The notes under the pieces: model-generated | What the model was told of the DNA's origin: nothing | Databases searched by the model: none | The model's input: the letters and a program-made list of their open reading frames with translations, nothing else | Shown: one piece after another, positions 9,942 through 20,429 of the stretch | Layout: every line of letters starts with the position of its first letter | Numbering within the stretch: the stretch's first letter is position 1 | Assembly: GCF_019049625.1 (NCBI RefSeq) | Contig: NZ_JAFMOY010000132.1 | Span: 124,001-188,000, forward strand | Length of the DNA: 64,000 bases | Reading direction: 5' to 3' | From: Rahnella ecdela | GTDB lineage: Bacteria; Pseudomonadota; Gammaproteobacteria; Enterobacterales; Enterobacteriaceae | Made by a program: the position numbers and the translations under genes

Positions 9942-11396
9942 TCAGCTGGAGCAGGATATTTCCAGATGTTTTCCCCAGTCCGGCGGCAGCGCTGCCATCG
10001 GGTCATACTGCTTTGCGTCACTGTACGGGTCACGCAAAGCCTGATGCAACTGCGTCAGCGCGCTGATGTCATCTTTTTCAGCGCGTTCAATGGCCTGCTG
10101 CGCCAGATAATTCCTCAGAACAATTCTCGGATTACACTGTTTCATCGCATCCTGACGCGTCGAGTCAGCAACTTCCTCCGTCAGCAGGCGCTGGCGATAA
10201 GACTGATACCAGCTGTCGAAAGCCGCACGATCAATAAATTCATCGCGCAACGGCGAGCTGGCCTGTTGCTGTTCGGTCTGACTTAATAACCGGAAGGTTT
10301 GAGTGAAATCCCTGCCCTCTTTCGCCATCAGACTCAGCAGGCCGGTCAGCAGGTCGTTGTCCTGCTTGTTCTCGGTAAAGAAGCCCAGCTTGCCGCGCAT
10401 CAGCGTACCGTAAACCTTCATCAGCACTGACTCATACTCACCAAGCGCCGTCTGTAATTGTTCCGTAGTCATCAGGCCGGACAGCGTCTGTGCCAGGCGG
10501 TGCAAATTCCAGTACGCCACGGCAGGCTGATTATCGTAGCTGTAGCGCCCCTGATGGTCGGAATGATTACAGATGTAACCCGGCTGATAATCATCCAGAA
10601 AACCGAATGGGCCATAATCAATAGTCAGCCCGAGAATAGACATATTGTCAGTATTCATCACGCCGTGGGCGAATCCGACACTTTGCCATTGCGCCATCAG
10701 ACTGGCGGTACGCCCGACTACCTCCGTAAACCAGCGCTGATAACGTACAGATTCGACCGGTTCACTTTCCAGCAATTCTGGCCAGTGGTGAGCAATCACA
10801 TAATCGGCTAACTGCTTCACCTGTTCGGGCTGTTTGCGGTAATAGAAATGTTCGAAATGCCCGAAACGAATATGGCTTTCGGCCACGCGGATCAGCATCG
10901 CGCCGCGCTCCGGCTGTTCACGAAAAACCGGCTCATCACTGGTGGTAATCGTCAATGCGCGCGTGGTGGGAATAGATAAATGATGCAGCGCTTCTGAGGC
11001 CAGAAACTCACGCACGACGGAGCGCAATACTGCGCGGCCATCGCCCATGCGTGAATATGGCGTCAGTCCGGCGCCTTTCAGGTGCCAGTCAAAGCGTTTT
11101 CCGCCGGGTAAAACCTGTTCGCCGAGAAGAATGCCACGCCCGTCTCCCAGCTGACCGGCCCAGACACCAAACTGATGTCCGCTGTAAACCTGCGCCACCG
11201 GCAGCATGCCCGGAAAGAATTTCTCGCCACACCAGTATTCACGGTGACCGGCGCCGAAAAGAGATTCATCCAGCCCCAGCTCCTGCGCCAGCGACTCGCT
11301 ATGATAAAGCAGGCGCGCACCTTTAAGTGGCGTCGGTTTCAGCGCGGTGTAAAAACCGGGCAGTTGGTCTGCATAGTGGTGTTCGAATTGTGGCAT
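9942..11396 (-). CDS. selO: Protein adenylyltransferase SelO (YdiU)
   Basis: SelO is a pseudokinase-fold enzyme that transfers AMP from ATP to Ser, Thr or Tyr of target proteins during redox stress. The 484 residues match the family (478 in E. coli). Recognisable parts are [17 protein letters not shown] near the glycine-rich loop, [20 protein letters not shown], and the metal/catalytic region [20 protein letters not shown]. The C-terminus ends in CSS, keeping the Cys that forms a redox-sensitive disulfide in E. coli SelO. GGGGGA stands just before the ATG. Convergent with hmuV. Confidence 0.96.
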   Translation of the reverse strand: MPQFEHHYADQLPGFYTALKPTPLKGARLLYHSESLAQELGLDESLFGAGHREYWCGEKFFPGMLPVAQVYSGHQFGVWAGQLGDGRGILLGEQVLPGGKRFDWHLKGAGLTPYSRMGDGRAVLRSVVREFLASEALHHLSIPTTRALTITTSDEPVFREQPERGAMLIRVAESHIRFGHFEHFYYRKQPEQVKQLADYVIAHHWPELLESEPVESVRYQRWFTEVVGRTASLMAQWQSVGFAHGVMNTDNMSILGLTIDYGPFGFLDDYQPGYICNHSDHQGRYSYDNQPAVAYWNLHRLAQTLSGLMTTEQLQTALGEYESVLMKVYGTLMRGKLGFFTENKQDNDLLTGLLSLMAKEGRDFTQTFRLLSQTEQQQASSPLRDEFIDRAAFDSWYQSYRQRLLTEEVADSTRQDAMKQCNPRIVLRNYLAQQAIERAEKDDISALTQLHQALRDPYSDAKQYDPMAALPPDWGKHLEISCSS

Positions 11397-11476
11397 AAAT
11401 CCCCCTTTTCTTTAGTGTAGGTCTGCTCTGTCGCGATTAACACGGAGTAAGTGCAGGGAGATTATTGTCACCCGCC

Positions 11477-11512
11477 ATAAAAAATCCCGGTACAGCGGGT
11501 GCTGACCGGGAT
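11477..11512 (-). terminator. Terminator downstream of the YdiV-like gene
   Basis: On the minus strand ATCCCGGT and ACCGGGAT form an 8-base stem followed by TTTTTT, about 25 bases after the stop codon of the EAL-like gene. Confidence 0.85.
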
Positions 11513-11538
11513 CCTGAATATCAAGACGACAGTGACGA

Positions 11539-12267
11539 TTAATGAAATTGAGCTGGCCGGTTGAGCAGACTGTCCATCTCAGCGGGATCAACACCCGGCC
11601 ACAACAGACCTTTTACACCCTGCACATCCTTCTTACGCAATGCATCGAAATACTCCTGACTGTCCAGTCCGTCGACCACGATATTGCGGCAAAAACGGTT
11701 AACATTGCGGATTAATGACGGCATCACGATAGTAAAATGCTCGCCGTCATAAAGTTGCCAGAAGAGGTTTTTATCCAGTTTCACCCACTGGAAGAGATGA
11801 TCAAAAATCGGCGCCATTGTAATATTTCCGGAGCCAAAGTTTTCCAGCCACAAAGTAAAATGTTGCTTCAGTGCAACCAGTTGCGCGTTATTCCTTCCCT
11901 GAGAAAGCTGTGGAAATGATTCGCTCAGGTTGAGATGAATAAAAGGAAGCGCTTTAAAAGCCTCACGAAGTTTTTCATCCCTGAGCAATAAAGCCACCTG
12001 TTTTTCTTCAACACTGATATTCAGGATAACCTGATTGTCGTGAAACCATCGGGCGTGTTCATTCGCCCAGACTTGCTGTTCGTTGAGAAAATGCAGTAAC
12101 TGCTGTGGCGATAAGAGGTTTAACACCAGTTCTGTAGGCATAACCAGCTTGCTGTCTGCGCTTGAAAAACGGCAAATTAATTCTACGGCAAGCAATTTCC
12201 CTTCAATGGTGTAGACCGGCTGACACAGATAGCTACTGTTAAAGGCCGTATCGAATTGTATTTTCAT
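11539..12267 (-). CDS. Degenerate EAL-domain regulator, YdiV/RflP-like
   Basis: A 242-residue single EAL-type domain from ATG 12267 (MKIQFDTAFNSS); in-frame extension to 12324 is possible but adds no similarity. It sits where E. coli has ydiV, between selO and nlpC. E. coli/Salmonella YdiV binds FlhD and targets FlhDC to ClpXP, repressing flagella, and does not hydrolyse cyclic-di-GMP. Here the catalytic EAL triplet is replaced (AVELICRF), and the acidic metal ligands appear degenerate, consistent with a protein-binding rather than an enzymatic role. Similarity to YdiV is moderate (LINLNLSE/PFIHLNLSE region, GLLWPGV near the end). The ribosome binding site is weak. Confidence 0.75.
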   Translation of the reverse strand: MKIQFDTAFNSSYLCQPVYTIEGKLLAVELICRFSSADSKLVMPTELVLNLLSPQQLLHFLNEQQVWANEHARWFHDNQVILNISVEEKQVALLLRDEKLREAFKALPFIHLNLSESFPQLSQGRNNAQLVALKQHFTLWLENFGSGNITMAPIFDHLFQWVKLDKNLFWQLYDGEHFTIVMPSLIRNVNRFCRNIVVDGLDSQEYFDALRKKDVQGVKGLLWPGVDPAEMDSLLNRPAQFH

Positions 12268-12757
12268 TTTTATCCAAAACATCAACGGCACTGCGAATTG
12301 ATTAATAACCTTTTTGACTATCAATCAAATCATAAAGATGCCGGAGCCCCGAGGCGTAACCGAAACGTTAGAGAAATTGATATCAAGAAAGACCCAGTCC
12401 TGCTGCCAGTTTGCGGCGACAACGGTGCTGATGACTGCGAAATAAAACGTTGCAAGATGTGATTCCCCTTATTCACCTTCTCATTGAGGGATATGTCAGT
12501 CATTACAGGGGTTTCAGACTAATCTTATCGTCAGCAGTGAAAACACGCAACGTTCAGCATGAGCGCGATCAGACATATTTAGACAAATTAAAGGTCACAT
12601 TTTACGCGAACGTCTGCGCGTAGGCATCTTCAAAGATTTTAGTTAATGGTTATAGTGTCTTATGAGATATCGCGCAAGGCGTTCTGCGGCAAATGAGGCA
12701 CTCACTCAGAACGCTTCATCTCCTCTAAACAAATAATAAACCTGGGGTTATTAGACA
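12268..12757. other. Divergent intergenic region, YdiV-like gene / acetyltransferase (490 bp)
   Basis: I see no convincing gene. A possible -10 TATAGT lies near 12651-12656. The likely acetyltransferase leader contains an inverted repeat GCGTTCTG/CAGAACGC (12679-12686 and 12707-12714, 20-base spacer). A 24-codon ATG frame at 12662-12736 has no ribosome binding site. Confidence 0.5.
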
Positions 12758-13357
12758 ATGTCAGCGACGTTATGGTTAAAAGAAGCGGTTCTGGAAAGCA
12801 GTACTATCAGTTTGCACCCTTTACGTCACGACCATGCGGAGGCACTGGCTGAAGCTGCTGCCGACGGCGAATTATGGGAGCTTTGGTTTACCTCCGTTCC
12901 CCGCCCGGAAACGGTGACAAAGTATATTGATGATGCCCTGAATGAGCAGGCGGCAGGACGCGCTCTGCCATACGTTGTCGTCCATAACGATACCCGACAA
13001 GTTATCGGCACGACGCGATTTTCCAATGCCGATGTCAAAAACCACCGGGTGGAAATTGGTTTTACCTGGTATGCGCTACGTTTCCAGCGAACCTCGGTGA
13101 ACACAGAATGTAAGGCACTTATGCTGGAGTATGCGTTTGAACAACTTCAGGCGATTGCCGTTGAATTCAGGACTCACTGGCATAATCATAAATCACGCAC
13201 GGCGATTTCCCGTCTGGGGGCTAAACAGGATGGCGTATTACGCAATCACAGCAAAAATGCTGACGGGAGTTATCGCGACACAGTGGTTTTTTCCATCATT
13301 GACCATGAATGGCTGATGGTGAAAAGAAGTCTGCAACATAAACTGAGTCGTGGCTAA
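12758..13357 (+). CDS. GNAT family N-acetyltransferase, RimJ/RimL-like
   Basis: A 199-residue cytosolic protein. Typical of the RimJ/RimL branch (Acetyltransf_3) are ISLHPLRHDHAEAL near the start, VIGTTRFSNAD at about 87-97, VEIGFTWYALRFQRTSVNTE leading into the acetyl-CoA loop, and SRTAISRLGAKQDGVLRNH near the C-terminus. Family members acetylate ribosomal-protein N-termini, antibiotics or small molecules; the substrate here cannot be read. The Shine-Dalgarno is poor (GGGG about 10 bases before ATG). It is not part of the E. coli arrangement at this position. Confidence 0.85.
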   Translation: MSATLWLKEAVLESSTISLHPLRHDHAEALAEAAADGELWELWFTSVPRPETVTKYIDDALNEQAAGRALPYVVVHNDTRQVIGTTRFSNADVKNHRVEIGFTWYALRFQRTSVNTECKALMLEYAFEQLQAIAVEFRTHWHNHKSRTAISRLGAKQDGVLRNHSKNADGSYRDTVVFSIIDHEWLMVKRSLQHKLSRG

Positions 13358-13395
13358 ATTCTTACCGGAGACAGCGTAAGAATGGCTATCTCCGG
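13358..13395. terminator. Overlapping hairpins between convergent genes
   Basis: Two mutually exclusive stems: ATTCTTAC/GTAAGAAT (13358-13365 with 13376-13383) and CCGGAGA/TCTCCGG (13365-13371 with 13389-13395). They lie between the converging acetyltransferase gene and lplA. Neither has a U-run, so terminator activity is only inferred from position. Confidence 0.4.
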
Positions 13396-13404
13396 GACTC
13401 ATAC

Positions 13405-14418
13405 TTACTGAATACAACGCACCAGCCAGGATTGTAGTTCGGTCAGTTCTGCCCGCATTTCCGGATATTGACCGAGGATTTCCTGGCACGTGAGTCCGAC
13501 ATCCTGCGCATGGTAGCGCGTACCAACAAGTGCATCGGCTAAGGCCAGTAAAGGGGTTGGATTCAGGCTGTCAGTGAAAACCTGCGCGCGGCTGATGCTG
13601 CCTTTTTCAACGTCAAAGTGGATATCCACCCCGCCCCAGACAAAACGTTCGTTCAGCAGATGGCTGAATGCCGGTGCTTTGCCAAAATTCCATTCCCAGC
13701 TGCTTTGTTTCGCAAATCGTTCCGGGAAGCCCGGAATATCAGGGAAAACGTCTGGTGAGATAATTTCCGGTTCCACGCTCGCACCGTACCAGTCAAAGAA
13801 AGCGGCAGTCACGGCTTCGCAAATCTGCTCGTGGTTAATATCCGGCACAAATTCACTGAGATTTGCCACCCTGGAACGTACTGACGTAATTCCCTTCGCC
13901 TGCAACTTTTTGATATCAGGATTGAGATAGTTTGCCAGACGGCTCAGGTCGGCATTGAGCAGCAAAGTTCCGTGATGAAAACCGCGGTCTGCCGTTTCAC
14001 GATAAGCTGAACCTGAGATTTTGCGCTCACCTTCTGCGGTCTGAACCACCAGATCGTTGCGGCCGGAAGCGCTGGCGTCGATGCCTGAGCTTTTTAAGGC
14101 ATTGAGGATAATGTTGGTCGAGACACTTTTGTCATATTCCGGCTTACCCGCCATAAACGTAAAACAAGTATTCCCAAGATCATGAAACACCGCGCCACCG
14201 CCACTACTGCGGCGTGCCAGCCGGATACCGTCTTCTTCCATTCTTCGGGTATTACATTCTTTCCAGGGATTTTGCGCCTGCCCGATCACCACAGTTTCAG
14301 CATTACGCCAGAGGAATAAAACCCGCTGAGTCGTCATTTCGCGGAAGATGCAATCTTCTACGGCGAGGTTGAACCAGGGATCATAAGAATCGGAAAGTAA
14401 TAGTCTGAGAGGTTTCAT
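13405..14418 (-). CDS. lplA: Lipoate-protein ligase A
   Basis: Activates lipoate with ATP and attaches it to Lys of E2/H-protein lipoyl domains; cytosolic salvage enzyme. The 337 residues match E. coli LplA (338). Motifs: [20 protein letters not shown] (lipoyl-adenylate loop), [10 protein letters not shown] with the catalytic Lys, and HHGTLLLN. The C-terminal accessory domain is present. Start ATG 14418 gives [20 protein letters not shown]. In E. coli lplA is elsewhere, so its place between the acetyltransferase and nlpC belongs to this lineage. Confidence 0.96.
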   Translation of the reverse strand: MKPLRLLLSDSYDPWFNLAVEDCIFREMTTQRVLFLWRNAETVVIGQAQNPWKECNTRRMEEDGIRLARRSSGGGAVFHDLGNTCFTFMAGKPEYDKSVSTNIILNALKSSGIDASASGRNDLVVQTAEGERKISGSAYRETADRGFHHGTLLLNADLSRLANYLNPDIKKLQAKGITSVRSRVANLSEFVPDINHEQICEAVTAAFFDWYGASVEPEIISPDVFPDIPGFPERFAKQSSWEWNFGKAPAFSHLLNERFVWGGVDIHFDVEKGSISRAQVFTDSLNPTPLLALADALVGTRYHAQDVGLTCQEILGQYPEMRAELTELQSWLVRCIQ

Positions 14419-14513
14419 CGCATATTCATCCTGAATGAGTCTGCTCTGATAATAACAGCAAAAAACAGGATGAAATACGCAGTGAAATCAGGGGGAATGG
14501 GTTTTATGCCGTA

Positions 14514-14993
14514 TCAGATACGGCGAGCTTGCCAGTAGACCTTGCGCCAGTAGACGTTATCGAGTGAGGAACGCGTGACGCCCTGACTGGTCGAGGCGTG
14601 AATAAACTGGTCTGCGGTATCGTAAATCCCGACGTGTAAACCGTTCTCTCCGCTGCCGGTTTTAAAGAAAACCAGATCGCCGGGAAGGAGTTCATCACGG
14701 GAAACTTTAGTGCCGATTTTAGTTTGATCGACTGTTGTTCTTGGTAATACCACCCCAAAACGATCGCGATAAGTACGAAAGACGAAACCGGAACAATCGA
14801 CGCCGCTGGGTTGTAAGCCGCCATAACGATAAGGCGCACCATGCCATTGACTGAGCTGATCATTAAGCTCGGCAACAACGGTAATTGAATCAGCAAACCG
14901 GCCGCTTGGCGGTGGAGCGTGGCTGCTGCAACCGTTAAGAATTAACGCGGCAACAGCCAGCAGGGAATACATGGATACGGACGACCAGCGCAT
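14514..14993 (-). CDS. nlpC: NlpC/P60 family lipoprotein NlpC
   Basis: Predicted outer- or inner-membrane lipoprotein with a cell-wall endopeptidase fold. The start at ATG 14993 has AGGAAGGA 7 bases upstream and gives 159 residues; the nine-codon extension upstream overlaps that ribosome binding site. The lipobox Cys is residue 22 (LNGC). The catalytic triad candidates are Cys67 (GVDCSGFV), His120 (GLHVGIY) and His132 (FIHAST). The stop codon lies within a GCCGTATC/GATACGGC palindrome. It follows the arn operon on the same strand after a 155-base gap, so it may have its own promoter. Confidence 0.93.
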   Translation of the reverse strand: MRWSSVSMYSLLAVAALILNGCSSHAPPPSGRFADSITVVAELNDQLSQWHGAPYRYGGLQPSGVDCSGFVFRTYRDRFGVVLPRTTVDQTKIGTKVSRDELLPGDLVFFKTGSGENGLHVGIYDTADQFIHASTSQGVTRSSLDNVYWRKVYWQARRI

Positions 14994-15148
14994 AGTGCAT
15001 TCCTTCCTCAATAGCGTCACGGCATCACCGGAACACGAAGGTTTGCGCGGGCCGGATAAGTCGCCGTTATCTAAGAACTAATAGAATTTAGCGCTATTTT
15101 ATCCGTCATCCAATCTTTTATGATGATTTTTATCGTTTCAGAATAAAT

Positions 15149-15538
15149 TTATTCAGGCTTTTTGACAGGCTTACTGTGAATCAACCACACACCGGACAGA
15201 ATAAGTAACCCGCCCATCGTTTTGGTTAAGCTGATGCTTTCATTGAACCAGGGCAAGGTTACCGCCGCGATATATACCAGCGCATAGCTCAGACTCAGCA
15301 AGGTATAAGCGCGGTTGAGCGGCAGATGCCGTAAAGCAAAAAACCAGCAGCCCATAGATAATACGTATCCGCACAATCCAAAAAATACCGCAATCAGCGC
15401 GCTTAAATGGCTAAGAATAAACGAGGTGTCAATGGCAGACAGAGCAATCCACGGGAGCTGCACCATCCCCCATTTCATCAGAAGTTGCGCGGTTGTCACC
15501 AGCAGCACACTGGCTCCGCCCCACAGATAGCCTTTCAT
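15149..15538 (-). CDS. arnF: 4-amino-4-deoxy-L-arabinose-phosphoundecaprenol flippase subunit ArnF
   Basis: Small multidrug-resistance-like membrane protein, 129 residues with four predicted helices. With ArnE it is thought to flip undecaprenyl-phosphate-L-Ara4N to the periplasmic face. The start ATG 15538 overlaps the arnE stop by 4 bases (ATGA) and yields [13 protein letters not shown]; a longer frame upstream is inside arnE. Last gene of the arn operon. Confidence 0.93.
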   Translation of the reverse strand: MKGYLWGGASVLLVTTAQLLMKWGMVQLPWIALSAIDTSFILSHLSALIAVFFGLCGYVLSMGCWFFALRHLPLNRAYTLLSLSYALVYIAAVTLPWFNESISLTKTMGGLLILSGVWLIHSKPVKKPE

Positions 15539-15867
15539 AAGCTGACACTCATCAGTGCAATCCCGGACATGATTAACGCGACGCCGCACCAGTGGCGACC
15601 GTCGACATATTCATGGAAAAACCAGCGGGCACATAAGGTAATAAGAACAAAATTCAGACTGAGCATCGGATACGCCAGACTCAGCGGCATCAGCTGTAAT
15701 ACCCGCAGCCACAGCAGCATGGCGATGCCCAACAGCAGCACCGCCAGTCCCAGCCAGCGCAGTACGCGCGCCATTCCGTCAGCGGACACCTGAGCGGCCT
15801 GCTTCTGACAAAGCTGACCGGCACAGGTAATCACACTGACCGCCAGAACCAGAAGGAATCCGGTCAT
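15535..15867 (-). CDS. arnE: 4-amino-4-deoxy-L-arabinose-phosphoundecaprenol flippase subunit ArnE
   Basis: EamA/SMR-like membrane protein of 110 residues, partner of ArnF. Four hydrophobic segments are visible, with [15 protein letters not shown] in the first and [13 protein letters not shown] in the third. It overlaps arnT upstream and arnF downstream by 4 bases each, so translation of the three is likely coupled. Confidence 0.94.
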   Translation of the reverse strand: MTGFLLVLAVSVITCAGQLCQKQAAQVSADGMARVLRWLGLAVLLLGIAMLLWLRVLQLMPLSLAYPMLSLNFVLITLCARWFFHEYVDGRHWCGVALIMSGIALMSVSL

Positions 15868-17534
15868 GGCAGTTTTTTGTAGAACAGTATCGCCTGACGA
15901 TCAAACTTCACTGTTTGGTCAGCCGCAGGCAGGGTTGATTTTATTTGCGCATTGCGGTCAAGCCTGAGGATCACAGAGACATTTCCTTCCTGACGGGCTT
16001 TCTGCAGCCATGCAGGGAAGCCTGCTGCATCAATAAAGTTATCTTTGGCATCAGGATAACTTAATCCGTATTGCAACTCGCCTTTTTCATCAAACATCAG
16101 AATATCACTGCGCTTCAGTGACCAGGCAACTGCGGTAGCCACACCGACGTTGTCTGCCAGAACAAAACGACTGTCATGTAACAAATCAAAGTGTTGCTCT
16201 AAAAAGTTCTGAGGTTGTTTGGAATCTATGATTTTCTGCGGAATGGCTTGTCCGACTAAAAGCGCCAGGACCAGCGGGCAGACCGCGCCCCAGTACCAGC
16301 GTTTTTTCACGTCAGTCAGAGACATCGCCCCTGCCAGCGCCCACACGGCAAAACAGAGAATACCGATCAGAGCGCGGGGTAATTCCGTGCGGGTAAAGAC
16401 GGCTTTAACGTGGAACGGCAGAATGCCTGATATCACCAGAACAGCGACCGCCATCAGAACACCAAAGATGATGTTGAGGACACCATTCGCTTTCAACGCG
16501 CGTAATTTACCAGACTGGCGGATCTGTTCGAGATAATCAGCCATCAGCAACGCAATCGGCGCAAAGCACGGCAGAATGTAGGTCGGCAGTTTACCTTTGG
16601 CAATGGTGAAAAAGATCAGCGGCATAATCGCCCAGCTCAGCAGGAAGAACAGTTCCGGGCGCATAACCCGTTTAGTCCAGCCTTCACGCAATGCGCCCGG
16701 CAGCAAACCGAGCCAAGGCAGAGCGCCCAATAAGAGCACCGGCAGATAGAACCAGAACGGCGCTTTATGTTGTGCATCCGCTTCAGCGAACCGCTGAATA
16801 TGTTCGACCCAGAAGAAGTAATTCCAGAAATCAGGTTCATGTCGCGCAATTGCCAGCACCCACGGCAAACTCAGTACCACCGCGCTCAGAACCGCCAGCG
16901 GCCCCCAGCCAAACAGGGTTTTGAAGCGTTTTTCCCGCCAGACAATCGGCAGAACCGCGATCACTGGCAGCGCCAGCGCCAGAAAACCTTTGGTCATAAA
17001 GCCCATACCGCAGGCCAGTCCCAGAGCTATCCAGCTCATGGCTTTCTGCGGTGTCCGCGAAACCCGCAGGCAGAACCAGGTGGCGACCATAGCTGCGGTC
17101 ATCCACAGGGTGATCATCGGATCCAGAACGCTGTAAGTGCCGATACTGAACACCAGCGAAGTGGAAAGGTAGATAAGCACAGCGATGTAAGCGGTCTGAC
17201 GATTACGCCACATCAGATTTGCCAGCCAGAACACCAGAATGGCGCTCAGCATAGTGCTGAAGACGGAACCAAAACGCACCGCAAAGTTGCTTTCACCAAA
17301 AATCATCTGGCTGATATTGTTGAACCAGTAACCTGCCACCGGTTTTTCAAAATAACGCAATCCGAGAAGATGAGGTACAACCCAGTCGCCGCGCTGAAGC
17401 ATTTCGCGGCTGATTTCGGCATAACGGGTTTCATCGGGTTGCCACAACATGCGGGTATTAAGAGGAACAAGATAAACGAGCGCGAAGAACACCAGGATCA
17501 GGGTGCTCCATACGCCTTTAATTGTTTTCGACAT
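15864..17534 (-). CDS. arnT: Lipid IV(A) 4-amino-4-deoxy-L-arabinosyltransferase
   Basis: Integral inner-membrane glycosyltransferase (GT83) that moves L-Ara4N from undecaprenyl phosphate to lipid A phosphates, giving resistance to polymyxin and cationic peptides. The start ATG 17534 overlaps the arnD stop (TGATG) and gives 556 residues (550 in E. coli). The first periplasmic loop carries [14 protein letters not shown], whose acidic residues are catalytic in the family, and [15 protein letters not shown] follows. About twelve hydrophobic segments are followed by a soluble C-terminal periplasmic domain. Confidence 0.96.
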   Translation of the reverse strand: MSKTIKGVWSTLILVFFALVYLVPLNTRMLWQPDETRYAEISREMLQRGDWVVPHLLGLRYFEKPVAGYWFNNISQMIFGESNFAVRFGSVFSTMLSAILVFWLANLMWRNRQTAYIAVLIYLSTSLVFSIGTYSVLDPMITLWMTAAMVATWFCLRVSRTPQKAMSWIALGLACGMGFMTKGFLALALPVIAVLPIVWREKRFKTLFGWGPLAVLSAVVLSLPWVLAIARHEPDFWNYFFWVEHIQRFAEADAQHKAPFWFYLPVLLLGALPWLGLLPGALREGWTKRVMRPELFFLLSWAIMPLIFFTIAKGKLPTYILPCFAPIALLMADYLEQIRQSGKLRALKANGVLNIIFGVLMAVAVLVISGILPFHVKAVFTRTELPRALIGILCFAVWALAGAMSLTDVKKRWYWGAVCPLVLALLVGQAIPQKIIDSKQPQNFLEQHFDLLHDSRFVLADNVGVATAVAWSLKRSDILMFDEKGELQYGLSYPDAKDNFIDAAGFPAWLQKARQEGNVSVILRLDRNAQIKSTLPAADQTVKFDRQAILFYKKLP

Positions 17535-18433
17535 CAGGAAAAACCTTCTTGCTGACAACCTAACCAACCTTCCCGTCCAGGGAAACTGGCGCGAACTACT
17601 TTGCCATGCGGCAACGTACTGAGATCTTGCGGGAGTAAATCGCCCAGCGCACAAAACTGGATCCCCTGCGCGGCAGCGCGAGTCAGTAACTCGTCAAAAT
17701 GGGTTGCCAGCGACATCCCTTCCACTTCGGCGTGGATGGTATAAACCGGCACACCCGTATCTTGGGCGATAGCATCAAGAATGAAATCATTGAAGTTATC
17801 CGCAGTAATTTCGCCACCCGCCACTTCATCGTAAGTCGGCAGCGTCACCGGAATTTGCACCGTTCCCAGAGTTCCATTTTCCAGCACGGGCAGGAAAGGA
17901 TGGGTTCCGCGGCAATCGCTGTTGTAATAGAAATGAAAACGCTCTTTCACTTCTATGACGCGTTCATCTGCACGCCAGCCCGCTACCGCCGAACATTCAA
18001 CGTCATGACCCAGGCTTTTTTCAAGCGCATCCAGCCCCAGCCGGATTTGTTCTTCCAGCTGTTTCTCTGACCATTTCCCGACTTTTGCCTGCCAGCCCTG
18101 ATGATCCCAGGCGTGCAATCCGACTTCGTGGCCACGTTTCGCGGTTTCTTTCATCAGATAACCAAGGTCACGTGCGATAGGTTTACCCGGCCAGGCGGTG
18201 CCCGCCAGCAAGATATCCCAGCCGTAAAGAGAGGCAGCATTGGAGCGCAGCATTTTCCACAGAAAGCGCGGTTTAAGCAGGCGCCACAAGTGGCGCCCCA
18301 TGTTATCCGGGCCAACGCTGAAGAAGAAACTGGCGGTAATTTTATGTTTTGCAAGGGTTTGCAGAAGCTGAGGGACACCCTCACGGGTGCCGCTCCAGGT
18401 ATCCACATCTATGCGCAGACCCACTTTCTTCAT
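17534..18433 (-). CDS. arnD: 4-deoxy-4-formamido-L-arabinose-phosphoundecaprenol deformylase
   Basis: NodB/polysaccharide-deacetylase fold enzyme that removes the formyl group from undecaprenyl-phosphate-L-Ara4FN, releasing the free amine. ATG 18433 gives 299 residues starting [19 protein letters not shown], in register with E. coli ArnD (296); an in-frame GTG at 18442 is possible. Metal ligands lie in RIDVDTW and [13 protein letters not shown]. It starts 13 bases after arnA stops and overlaps arnT by one base. Confidence 0.95.
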   Translation of the reverse strand: MKKVGLRIDVDTWSGTREGVPQLLQTLAKHKITASFFFSVGPDNMGRHLWRLLKPRFLWKMLRSNAASLYGWDILLAGTAWPGKPIARDLGYLMKETAKRGHEVGLHAWDHQGWQAKVGKWSEKQLEEQIRLGLDALEKSLGHDVECSAVAGWRADERVIEVKERFHFYYNSDCRGTHPFLPVLENGTLGTVQIPVTLPTYDEVAGGEITADNFNDFILDAIAQDTGVPVYTIHAEVEGMSLATHFDELLTRAAAQGIQFCALGDLLPQDLSTLPHGKVVRASFPGREGWLGCQQEGFS

Positions 18434-18446
18434 GTCTGGCACCGTA

Positions 18447-20429
18447 TCAGGCTTTGTCAGCGTCAGGATTTACAGAACGCAGGAAGAAATCCAGCGTCTC
18501 GGCGACAGTTTTATCCATGCCAATTTCAGGTTTCCAGTCCAGCAGACGACGGGCATTTTTGATGCTCGGCGTGCGGTGCTCAACGTCCTGATAGCCTTTA
18601 CCGTAGTAAGTGCTGCTCTCGACCAGATTGAAACCGGCAAACGGCGGGAACTGAGCACGCAGCGGGTGAGCTTCAAAGCTGCTCAGCAGCATTTCTGCCA
18701 GCTGACGGATGCTCGCTTCGTTGGTCGGGTTACCGATGTTAATTATCTGACCGTCACACAGGTTGTCGCGGTTCTCGATGATGCGGAACAACGCTTCGAT
18801 ACCGTCGTTGATGTCAGTAAAGCAGCGTTTCTGCTCGCCGCCATCGACCAGTTTGATCGGAGAACCTTCTACAAGATTCAGGATCAGCTGAGTGATCGCA
18901 CGTGAGCTGCCGATTCGCGCCGCATCCAGGTTATCCAGACGTGGTCCCATCCAGTTAAACGGACGGAACAGCGTGAATTTCAGGCCTTCTTTCGCGCCAT
19001 AAGCCCAGATAACACGATCCAGCAGCTGTTTAGAAACAGAGTAAATCCAGCGTTGTTTGTTGATCGGGCCGACGATGAGACGGGAATGATCTTCATCGAA
19101 TTCTTTGTCATCACACATACCGTAAACTTCAGACGTTGACGGGAAGATGATGCGTTTTTTGTATTTCACACAGTCGCGAACGATTTTCAGGTTTTCTTCG
19201 AAATCCAGTTCGAACACGCGCAGCGGGTTACGGGTGTATTCGATTGGCGTTGCGATGGCCACCAGCGGCAGAACGACATCACATTTTTTGATGTGATATT
19301 CGATCCACTCTGAATGGATGCTGATATCGCCTTCAACGAAGTGGAAATGCGGGTTATCCATGAAGCGGCTGACCGCGTCAGAGCTGATATCGAGACCATA
19401 AATTTCATAACGGTCTTCACGCAGCAAACGTTCGCTCAGGTGGTTACCAATGAAACCATTCACCCCCAGAATCAGCACACGGGTACGGCGTTTCATAACG
19501 GCCGTTGGCAGCGTCGACACGCGCATGTCAGGCATGATGCCCAGTTCCAGCGCCAGACGGGAACCCTGAACATACAGGCCGTTTTCGCTCTGCCCCGCCA
19601 GAATTTCCAGTGCACCTTCGCCACAGGCGATGGTCAGCGGATCAGAAGAAAGCACGGTGCCCGGTTGTTTGTCATGCTGAGTATCCAGCGGACGTGCCCG
19701 CCAGACAGTCAGTTTACGCTGACCCAGATAAGAGAACGCACCCGGGTAAGGTTCGGTCACAGCACGGATCAGGTTATTAATTTCAGTAGCAGATTTGTGC
19801 CAGTGAATTTCGCCATCCGCAGCGGTACGACGGCCAAAATAGCTGGCCTGGGATTCGTCTTGCGGGGTCAGGGTGATTTTACCGGCTTTCATTTCCGGCA
19901 ATACATCCGTCAGAAGTGCTTTAGCGGCATCACGCACTTTAGCGTGCAGTTTGAGTGCGGTGTCATCAGCGGCAATAGCCACTTTACGCTGACCCACGAT
20001 ATCGCCCGCATCCGGGCGTTTAACCATTTTATGCAGCGTAACGCCGGTTTCAGTTTCGCCATTAAGCAGTGCCCAGTTAACCGGTGCGCGGCCACGGTAG
20101 CGTGGCAGCAATGAACCGTGCAGATTGAAACCGCCGTGTGGCGCCAGAGATAAAATCTCTTCGCTCAGCATGTTGCGATAGTAGAAAGAGAAAATAACAT
20201 CAGGCTGTAAAGCACGGATGCGGTCGACCCACAATGGATGGTTTACGTCTTCCGGTGCGTAAACTGGCAGATTCAGTTCAGCGCCCTGACGGGCCACAGA
20301 TGAAAAGAACTGGTTTTCATTCGGGGCATCAGTGTGCGTAAAGACCGCCTGAACATCATAACCCGCGTCAACCAGAGCCTGTAAACCAACACAACCGATA
20401 TCATGGTAAGCAAATACAATCGCTTTCAT
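18447..20429 (-). CDS. arnA: Bifunctional UDP-L-Ara4N formyltransferase / UDP-glucuronate dehydrogenase
   Basis: Two-domain enzyme of 660 residues, the same length as in E. coli. The N-terminal formyltransferase half (about 1-305) has the catalytic Asn/His in [18 protein letters not shown] and the Asp in [10 protein letters not shown]. The C-terminal short-chain dehydrogenase half starts with [18 protein letters not shown] and has STSEVYGM and [10 protein letters not shown]; it oxidatively decarboxylates UDP-glucuronate. The start ATG 20429 overlaps the arnC stop (TGATG); a GTG one codon earlier is unnecessary. Confidence 0.97.
   Translation of the reverse strand: MKAIVFAYHDIGCVGLQALVDAGYDVQAVFTHTDAPNENQFFSSVARQGAELNLPVYAPEDVNHPLWVDRIRALQPDVIFSFYYRNMLSEEILSLAPHGGFNLHGSLLPRYRGRAPVNWALLNGETETGVTLHKMVKRPDAGDIVGQRKVAIAADDTALKLHAKVRDAAKALLTDVLPEMKAGKITLTPQDESQASYFGRRTAADGEIHWHKSATEINNLIRAVTEPYPGAFSYLGQRKLTVWRARPLDTQHDKQPGTVLSSDPLTIACGEGALEILAGQSENGLYVQGSRLALELGIMPDMRVSTLPTAVMKRRTRVLILGVNGFIGNHLSERLLREDRYEIYGLDISSDAVSRFMDNPHFHFVEGDISIHSEWIEYHIKKCDVVLPLVAIATPIEYTRNPLRVFELDFEENLKIVRDCVKYKKRIIFPSTSEVYGMCDDKEFDEDHSRLIVGPINKQRWIYSVSKQLLDRVIWAYGAKEGLKFTLFRPFNWMGPRLDNLDAARIGSSRAITQLILNLVEGSPIKLVDGGEQKRCFTDINDGIEALFRIIENRDNLCDGQIINIGNPTNEASIRQLAEMLLSSFEAHPLRAQFPPFAGFNLVESSTYYGKGYQDVEHRTPSIKNARRLLDWKPEIGMDKTVAETLDFFLRSVNPDADKA

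Noticed and set aside
12662-12736. 24-codon frame in the acetyltransferase leader
   Set aside because: No Shine-Dalgarno sequence and no similarity to known leader peptides.
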